Of a stretch of DNA of 64,000 nt, positions 59,500-64,000 are shown piece after piece. The position numbers were made by a program, and so were the translations under genes. This stretch comes from an uncultured Acidimicrobiales bacterium (GTDB lineage: Bacteria > Actinomycetota > Acidimicrobiia > Acidimicrobiales > SZUA-35): assembly GCA_937922785.1 (NCBI GenBank), contig CALAJQ010000012.1, positions 62,001 through 126,000 on the forward strand. Direction: 5' to 3'. Position 1 is the stretch's first letter; the number at the start of each line of letters is the position of its first letter. The notes below the pieces were generated by a model. That model worked only from the letters and a program-made list of their open reading frames with translations, was not told the origin of the DNA and did not search any database.

Positions 59500-61254
59500 T
59501 TACTTTGCGTCGTAAGGGAACAGGTTGATGAACTCGGTGTTCAAGGCAATGAACTGAACAACGGTTCCACGGTTGAGGCTTCCGTCGTCCATGAGACCGA
59601 CCCAGTAGGCAAGGCCTGTTGCGTCGGGATCACGGTCAAGGATGTGCTGGTAGACCTTGGTCACGTAGCCGGTGTTGTCATCAGCGTCGATGTCGGCGTA
59701 CTTTTCAACAAATTCTGGCTGGTTGTTGTGAGCGAAGAACGTGGTGATCGTGCCTAGGTCAAGTGCACCCGATTCCAACTGCCCGATCCAGTACTTGGCG
59801 CCCTCGACGTCGGCCTGACGGTCAAAGAACGCTTGGTAAAGACGCAAGATCTGGCCGTGCTCGACTGGCTTGTAGTCGCTCGCTGACAAGATGTCATCGA
59901 AGCTTTCAGCGTCGGCGACGGTGTCACCACCGCTTGCCGCCTCGCCTATTTCGAAGGTCTGTGCGACTAGTCCGAAGGTGTCGGGGAAGCTGCCTACTGC
60001 ATAGACCACTGTGTACTGGCCGGCAACCGAAGTTACGGGAGCATCGAATAACACTGCGGTTGTACCGGTTGCTGCGATGCCCGTTGGGTATTCGCCAGCG
60101 GGCAACTCTGCAGCCACGGCGTCGCCGTTGCTTAGTTCAACAAATGGTGCCACTGCGGCGCCGCCAGCGACGATGTCAACGGTTGGGGCTTGGGCAGTGT
60201 GACGAATTTCAATTCGCCCGTTGCCTGCAGCTGCAGCTGTTACGTCGTTAACGAATGGAGTAAGAACTGGGGTGCCCCCGCCGTCTAGGTGAGCAACCAA
60301 AGTTGCGTTCGCTCCAGCAGGAACTACAGCGTCAACAACGCTAATTGCCGGTGCGTCCTCGCGCTGAGAGGCCAAGGGTGATGGACTGTCAGCTGCGGCA
60401 AAGATAGTGATGTCATAGGCCCCTGATGGAAGGCTCAAGACGTCTGTAACTGTGTTTGGCGCAAAGGCCGGAAGCAGGATGGCGCCGTTGGCGTAGACAT
60501 CAACAGTGAGGCCTGGGATGCCGTGCACTACCGACACCGAAGCTGGTGCGCCTGAGGGCGCAGCTTCAGGAACAGCAATGTCCTGAACGAGGAGATCGAA
60601 AGTGGAACCAGCTGTGCCGATTGCGTAGACGATTCGGTTGTTAGCTGACTGCACGGTTAGAGGCGTAGTTAGAACCTCGGCGTCGTTGGAGTCAACGTTG
60701 ATTGCAACGGTGAGTTCACCGGCTGGCAAAGCGACGTTGCCGCCAACGCCGTTAGGGACAGCATCGAACACGACCGCACCGTTGGCCAGAATGTCAACGG
60801 GAGGAGCTTCGGCGGTGTGTCGAACTGTTACCCGACCCTCACCGTTCCCAACTTCGGACATGTTGTTCACGAAAGCGCCAAGAGTTGGGACTCCGGCGTT
60901 AGTGAGGTGAGCGATAAGGCTGACGTTTGATGACTCAGGAATGGCGGCGCCATCAACGTCGATTACCACAGCGTCGGTGCGCTCATCGGCGGTCTCAGTT
61001 GGCGAGGCATCGGCAGCGAAGATGTCTATGTCGTAGTCGCCAGCGGGGAGGCTTAGCGGCCCTGCAATGTCCTTGGGCTCAAAGCCTTCCAGTGTCAGTT
61101 GACCATTGACGTAGATGTCAACATCAACGCCGGGAATGCCATGCAAGACAAACACATCGCTTGAGGTTTGAGCACCTGCGGGGCTTGATACCCCCATGGT
61201 TGCTGCCAACATTGCGATAAACGCAACGATGGCTAAGAACGACTTTCTCATCAT
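59500..61254 (-). CDS. Secreted protein with four DUF4397-type modules and a DUF4214 end
   Basis: 584 residues. The signal peptide (1-28, cut near SPAGAQT) has GGAAGGAAGAG just before ATG 61254. Two tandem repeats of about 205 residues (33-228 and 238-436) each hold two beta-rich DUF4397-like modules: VFVLHGIPGVDVDIYVNG and VSVVHGIPGLTVDVYANG start them, and VTVRHTAEAPPVDILANG and IEIRHTAQAPTVDIVAGG start the second modules. A DUF4214 domain (about 465-580) contains YQAFFDRQADVEGAKYWIGQ and YQHILDRDPDATGLAYWV. DUF4214 is common in secreted and S-layer-associated proteins. It lies beside the glycan cluster, and may be a surface protein of the same envelope layer; this is inference. Confidence 0.85.
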   Translation of the reverse strand: MMRKSFLAIVAFIAMLAATMGVSSPAGAQTSSDVFVLHGIPGVDVDIYVNGQLTLEGFEPKDIAGPLSLPAGDYDIDIFAADASPTETADERTDAVVIDVDGAAIPESSNVSLIAHLTNAGVPTLGAFVNNMSEVGNGEGRVTVRHTAEAPPVDILANGAVVFDAVPNGVGGNVALPAGELTVAINVDSNDAEVLTTPLTVQSANNRIVYAIGTAGSTFDLLVQDIAVPEAAPSGAPASVSVVHGIPGLTVDVYANGAILLPAFAPNTVTDVLSLPSGAYDITIFAAADSPSPLASQREDAPAISVVDAVVPAGANATLVAHLDGGGTPVLTPFVNDVTAAAAGNGRIEIRHTAQAPTVDIVAGGAAVAPFVELSNGDAVAAELPAGEYPTGIAATGTTAVLFDAPVTSVAGQYTVVYAVGSFPDTFGLVAQTFEIGEAASGGDTVADAESFDDILSASDYKPVEHGQILRLYQAFFDRQADVEGAKYWIGQLESGALDLGTITTFFAHNNQPEFVEKYADIDADDNTGYVTKVYQHILDRDPDATGLAYWVGLMDDGSLNRGTVVQFIALNTEFINLFPYDAK

Positions 61255-61361
61255 CTCTTCCTTCCGCTTTTCTTCTATTTCCAATTGGGTCCGGAAGTCT
61301 CCGAACGTTGGTAGTGGAAGGGCTACGCATTGGTGGCGCAGGATGGATGCGAATTTCAACC

Positions 61362-61438
61362 GTGCTATTTGGCAGGGCTAGTGGGCAGTGCTATTTGGCA
61401 GGGCTATTTGGCAGGGCAGCTGTCGGCCCTAAATAGCG
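61362..61438. repeat. Short direct repeats and hairpin between DUF4397 and mug genes
   Basis: GTGCTATTTGGCAGGGCTA occurs at 61362 and 61388 (26 bp apart) and again in part as CTATTTGGCAGGGC at 61404. GGCCCTAAATAGC (61426-61438) pairs with it to form a bulged hairpin of 7 plus 5 bp. It follows the mug gene stop by 6 bp, so it may be its terminator. Confidence 0.55.
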
Positions 61439-61444
61439 CCAGAC

Positions 61445-62008
61445 CTAGGCAATGCCGGCCGCCCTGGCGGGTTCGGAATAGGCAATGGCGAGGCTGCCTG
61501 TAGTTTCGTGCGCGTTTAGGCCCGAAGGATTGGGAACTACCCACAATTGTGCTCCTTCGAGATCCCCAGCCTGTCTGCCCATCTTTGCTTTCGGCTCTTT
61601 GAAGGCGCTGCGATAAGCGGTTATGCCAGCGATCGCGACAACCTTGGGTTTGTATCTGCTGACGGTCTCAAGAAGTTCTTCCCCACCTGAAAGCAGCTCT
61701 GCTTTGGTTAGTTCACTGGCCCGTGCCGTGGCTCGCCGGACCACGTTGGTGATGCCAATTCCACGCGCAATTAGATAGTCCCGGTCGTCATCGGTCATGC
61801 CCAATCCGCGGTCAATCTCGCGTTCGATTACTCCGCCTTTCAGCAAGGCTGGATAGAAACGATTGCCAGGGTGAGCGAAGTGAGTCTGGGTAGCTGCGGT
61901 CCATAAGCCCGGGTTGATTCCAACAAACAAAAGCTTCAGATTCGGGCCGATCAAATCAGGCACCGTTGCGTTTTGAAACTGGAGCAACTCTTCTCGCGAG
62001 AAGCCCAC
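61445..62008 (-). CDS. mug: Mug-type G/T(U) mismatch-specific DNA glycosylase
   Basis: DNA repair enzyme of 187 residues in the uracil-DNA glycosylase superfamily. The catalytic motif is FVGINPGLWTAATQTHFAHP (GINPG), with NRFYPALLKGGVI, and the substrate-binding motif is VPNPSGLNAHET. It removes U or T opposite G, or ethenocytosine, as Mug does. The start is GTG, sharing bases with the TAG of the dienelactone hydrolase gene, so they are translationally coupled. Confidence 0.92.
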   Translation of the reverse strand: MGFSREELLQFQNATVPDLIGPNLKLLFVGINPGLWTAATQTHFAHPGNRFYPALLKGGVIEREIDRGLGMTDDDRDYLIARGIGITNVVRRATARASELTKAELLSGGEELLETVSRYKPKVVAIAGITAYRSAFKEPKAKMGRQAGDLEGAQLWVVPNPSGLNAHETTGSLAIAYSEPARAAGIA

Positions 62009-62730
62009 TAGTGAAGATTGCGACGGAACAGGTCGTGCAGTCGTTCCCAGTGTCGCTCTGAAGATTGCTTGTCATACAGAGGGCGTTCTGCAAAGGCGAA
62101 ACCATGTTCGGTTCCCGGATACCACTCGACCTGACCCTTCGAGCCGGACTCGTTCATTGCTGCGGCAAAGGCGTCGATCATTTCTTGTGGCGCATAACTG
62201 TCTGTCTCGGCGGCACCGACGTAGATCTCAGCGTTGGCTTCGGAAAGGCGCAAGTGAGGTGAGTCGTCGGCGTCGGTCACTAAGGCAACGCCGTGAATAG
62301 ATGCGGCAGCGGTCACCTGGCTTGGATAGTCCGCAGCCAGTGCGATAGTAAACGGACCACTCATGCAGTAGCCGACCGTTCCAACCTTGGAGGCATTTGC
62401 GGCTGGGTCGCTTTGTGCGAAGTTCATGCAGACCTTGGCATCGGCGGATGCTTGAGCGTTGGAAACGTTGTTCATCAGCTCGAACATGCGGTCGCGGTCG
62501 CCGGTCTCAAACACGTTGTATTGGCGCACGTCGCGGTAGTAGAGCATGGGAGCTAGTACGTAGTACCCCGAGGTGGCAAGGCGCCGGCACATGTCGTGAA
62601 GTTCCTCGCGCATGCCGGGCGCGTCCATCAGGAAGACAACTAGGGGGTGCGGGCCTCCAGAATCAGGGTGAACGATGAACGTTGGCATCTCGCCGTCAGG
62701 AGTGGTGAGGTCAAGGTGATGTTCGATCAT
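62008..62730 (-). CDS. Dienelactone hydrolase family protein
   Basis: Alpha/beta hydrolase of 240 residues with the Cys-Asp-His triad: nucleophile C122 in GTVGYCMSG, D177 in AAETDSYAP and H209 in GTEHGFAF. The family hydrolyses dienelactones in aromatic degradation but has many other members. No aromatic pathway genes are nearby, so the physiological substrate is open. ATG 62730 begins the chain (MIEHHLDLTTPDGEM). The divergent gap to the PPOX-type gene holds the 80-bp element and the 11-bp array. Confidence 0.88.
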   Translation of the reverse strand: MIEHHLDLTTPDGEMPTFIVHPDSGGPHPLVVFLMDAPGMREELHDMCRRLATSGYYVLAPMLYYRDVRQYNVFETGDRDRMFELMNNVSNAQASADAKVCMNFAQSDPAANASKVGTVGYCMSGPFTIALAADYPSQVTAAASIHGVALVTDADDSPHLRLSEANAEIYVGAAETDSYAPQEMIDAFAAAMNESGSKGQVEWYPGTEHGFAFAERPLYDKQSSERHWERLHDLFRRNLH

Positions 62731-62787
62731 GGCCCGAACCTAACCCGCTGTAGCTGGTCGCTCAAAACACAGCAGGCGAGCTCCGGC

Positions 62788-62867
62788 CCAAATTTCTGCT
62801 GGAGGTGACAAAACCCCGAAAAGTCAGCTGTGGGTGACATCTATTGTCACCTGGGGCAGAAATTTGC
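62788..62867 (+). repeat. 80-bp palindromic element, copy 3
   Basis: CCAAATTTCTGCTGGAGGTG at the left, AGTCAGCTGTGGGTGACA in the centre, and TTGTCACCTGGGGCAGAA followed by ATTTGC at the right. It has the same length and orientation as copy 2 at 30517, 32 kb away. The right terminus is partly duplicated 29 bp further on (ATTGTCACCTGGGGCAGA at 62872-62889). It lies in the divergent gap between the dienelactone hydrolase and PPOX-type genes. Confidence 0.8.
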
Positions 62868-62912
62868 GGGAATTGTCACCTGGGGCAGACAGAACGAAAC
62901 GACAGAACGAGA

Positions 62913-62983
62913 GCGGTACGTAAGCGGTAAGTAGGCGGTAAGTAGGCGGTACGTAGGCAGTATGTAGGCGGTAAGTAGGCAGT
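62913..62983 (+). repeat. 11-bp tandem array upstream of PPOX-type gene
   Basis: About 6.5 copies of GCGGTAMGTAG: GCGGTACGTAA, GCGGTAAGTAG (twice), GCGGTACGTAG, GCAGTATGTAG, GCGGTAAGTAG, GCAGT. It ends 42 bp before the PPOX-type start. An 11-bp period is one helical turn, so each copy would face the same side of the DNA. It also follows a 13-bp pair ACAGAACG at 62890-62910. Confidence 0.7.
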
Positions 62984-63025
62984 CCTGATCGGCGTGGCGA
63001 GCCTTCCAGCCTCTAGCTTTGTTGC

Positions 63026-63424
63026 ATGGCCTTTGACCCGAACAACTTGTCTGACGAAGTGCTGAAATTCTTGTCCGAGCGTCATTTAGCCACGCTCACT
63101 TTGCTTCGCCCAGACGGCACACCTCACGTGACGCCAGTGGGCTTTACCTGGGACGACGAGGCCAAGTTGGCCCGAGTTATCACTTGGGATGGGTCCAACA
63201 AGGCTCGATTACTGTCGGCTTCGGGCGGCGGTCAAGCCGCAGTGTGTCAAGTCGACGGAGGCCGCTGGTTAACTCTTGAGGGCTTGGCTGTTGTGTCTGG
63301 CGACCCTGACCGGGCCGCTGAGGGGGTTAAGCGGTACGCCCAGCGCTATCGCCAACCGAAAGAACGCGGAGCCGAACGAAGAGTGATCGAGATTTCGGTA
63401 GACCGAATGATGGGACGGGCCTAA
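63026..63424 (+). CDS. PPOX-class F420-dependent (split-barrel) oxidoreductase
   Basis: 132-residue pyridoxamine-5'-phosphate-oxidase-fold protein of the small actinobacterial group (TIGR03618-type). FLSERHLATLTLLRPDGTPH, VTPVGFTWDDEAKLARVITW and KARLLSASGGGQAAVCQVDG are the split-barrel strands with cofactor-binding residues. The group uses F420 or FMN; the cofactor is not fixed by the sequence. The ATG follows the 11-bp tandem array by 42 bp, so the array may sit in its promoter. Confidence 0.88.
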   Translation: MAFDPNNLSDEVLKFLSERHLATLTLLRPDGTPHVTPVGFTWDDEAKLARVITWDGSNKARLLSASGGGQAAVCQVDGGRWLTLEGLAVVSGDPDRAAEGVKRYAQRYRQPKERGAERRVIEISVDRMMGRA

Positions 63425-63456
63425 CCGTCACCGAATTCACCAACCGCGAACGAGCA

Positions 63457-64000
63457 TTACCGAGGGAGGAAGAGGACTAGCTGCCATCCGGGGCTGTCGG
63501 GAAGTCCGAGGCGGTGTTGTTCAAACCGGCGCGGGCCCTCTGGGTGGTTGATTTGGCGCACATGGGGCTTAAGGGGTGCGACATCATGGCGATTCCATGC
63601 TTCGGCGAACTCGGGATAGTCGTTACGCAACTCAGCGGCCAGATTCTCCAGCGTCTCACTGGGGTACTTGGAAGCGTGGGATCGAAACTGCCGCGTAAGT
63701 CTTTCGATCTCCAACGGCCAATCATCGATGTAGGTGCGAAGTGAAGCCTCGGCCAGAAAGAGTCTGAGCAGATTTGGGTGACTACCCACAGAAGGTTCGG
63801 CGAGAATCGGGAACAGGTCTTGTTCGGACTGATTCCAGACGGCGAGGTTCCAATGGTGGTCCAACAGGTATGCGGGGTTCGGATTGAGGCCGTCAACCAG
63901 ACGCCGATGGGTTTCGTTCAAGGTCGAGCTGCCAGTGTCGGTTGCTAGATGCACATCAGCCAGACTGAACAGATGGGCCCGTTCGGTGGCACTTAGGCGC
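63457..64000 (-). CDS. XRE-family regulator, MmyB-type C-terminal part, N-terminus cut by window
   Basis: The visible part ends at 63457 and runs open through the window edge. Reading through to 64000 gives RLSATERAHLFSLADVHLAT before the apparent GTG at 63954, so that GTG is not the start. The rest (GLNPNPAYLLDHHWNLAVWN, PEFAEAWNRHDVAPLKPHVR, the C-terminal PGWQLVLFLP) matches the MmyB-like ligand-binding domain of XRE-HTH regulators. The N-terminal HTH (about 60-80 residues) must lie outside. The ligand is unknown. It converges on the PPOX-type gene with a 32-bp gap. Confidence 0.85.
   Translation of the reverse strand, partial: RLSATERAHLFSLADVHLATDTGSSTLNETHRRLVDGLNPNPAYLLDHHWNLAVWNQSEQDLFPILAEPSVGSHPNLLRLFLAEASLRTYIDDWPLEIERLTRQFRSHASKYPSETLENLAAELRNDYPEFAEAWNRHDVAPLKPHVRQINHPEGPRRFEQHRLGLPDSPGWQLVLFLPR

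Noticed and set aside
62876-63085. Minus-strand frame with repeated PPTY/LRTAYL peptides
   Set aside because: It is the translation of the 11-bp tandem array and overlaps the PPOX-type gene start, with no ribosome site.
63457-63954. Complete 165-residue gene starting at GTG 63954
   Set aside because: The frame stays open to the window edge and the added residues continue the MmyB-type domain, so the gene is cut by the window.
1-64000. tRNA, rRNA, riboswitch, prophage, insertion sequence or transposase
   Set aside because: No cloverleaf-like sequence, rRNA signature, phage structural gene or transposase motif was seen in any gap or frame. Short or diverged RNA genes could be missed by eye.

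Overview
The window is chromosomal DNA (roughly 57 % G+C by eye) from a high-G+C Gram-positive lineage, most probably an actinobacterium of the class Acidimicrobiia. That assignment is an inference from the gene set. It includes three F420-type enzymes (two luciferase-like, one PPOX-like), a polyphosphate glucokinase, an HBHA-like Lys/Ala-tailed protein next to an XRE regulator, an actinobacterial HelD, a PBP1a with a Pro-rich tail, and many GTG/TTG starts. Genes are tightly packed, with many 4-8 bp ATGA/GTGA overlaps in operons. Five convergent pairs share their stop codons at a 4-bp YTAG site. No rRNA, tRNA, IS element, prophage or CRISPR array was seen.

Layout. 0-5.6 kb: acyl-CoA metabolism (partial thiolase, crotonase, a BadH-like dehydrogenase, an F420-type oxidoreductase, divergent acyl-CoA synthetase). 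5.7-10.3 kb: peptide deformylase, a compact HTH regulator divergent from a small conserved protein across a 31-bp palindrome, and a large UvrD-like helicase with an HRDC end. 10.3-12 kb: a class IV aminotransferase overlapping a sulfotransferase-like gene. 12-13.8 kb: HBHA-like protein, XRE regulator and patatin lipase in one operon. 14-20.6 kb: rpiB, an SH3-type lipoprotein, ppgK, and a hemE-hemG-lnt-ppgK operon. 20.6-30.3 kb: HelD, F420-type oxidoreductase, lipoprotein, SGNH hydrolase and a 1,524-residue Lhr helicase. 30.7-34 kb: an ABC exporter of MacB/FtsX type. 34-42.5 kb: a cyclase-ATPase-TPR regulator, L-2-hydroxyglutarate oxidase, LysM lipoprotein, RsgA and an S9 peptidase. 42.7-48.7 kb: ferredoxin, then a cell-envelope operon (carboxypeptidase-regulatory-like protein, PBP1a, an apparently inactive trypsin-like protein), and a YihY/BrkB operon.

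48.7-59.3 kb is a surface-glycan cluster: FemAB/GNAT-like protein, two paralogous polytopic proteins (one lacking the middle of the other), two dolichol-phosphate-mannose-synthase-like GT2 enzymes, methyltransferase, polysaccharide pyruvyl transferase, a UPF0104-type membrane protein, a nitroreductase and a GT-C-like membrane protein. It is followed by a secreted DUF4397/DUF4214 protein. 61.4-64 kb holds a Mug-type DNA glycosylase, a dienelactone hydrolase, a PPOX-fold protein and a truncated MmyB-type regulator.

The least explained DNA lies between genes. Three 80-bp palindromic elements of exactly equal length sit at 30.3, 30.5 and 62.8 kb. A second family of 30-bp-period repeats with built-in hairpins occurs at 1.0 and 13.9 kb. 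An 11-bp tandem array lies at 62.9 kb. These repeat families, the pyruvylated-glycan cluster and the HBHA-XRE-patatin operon are the best leads for new biology.
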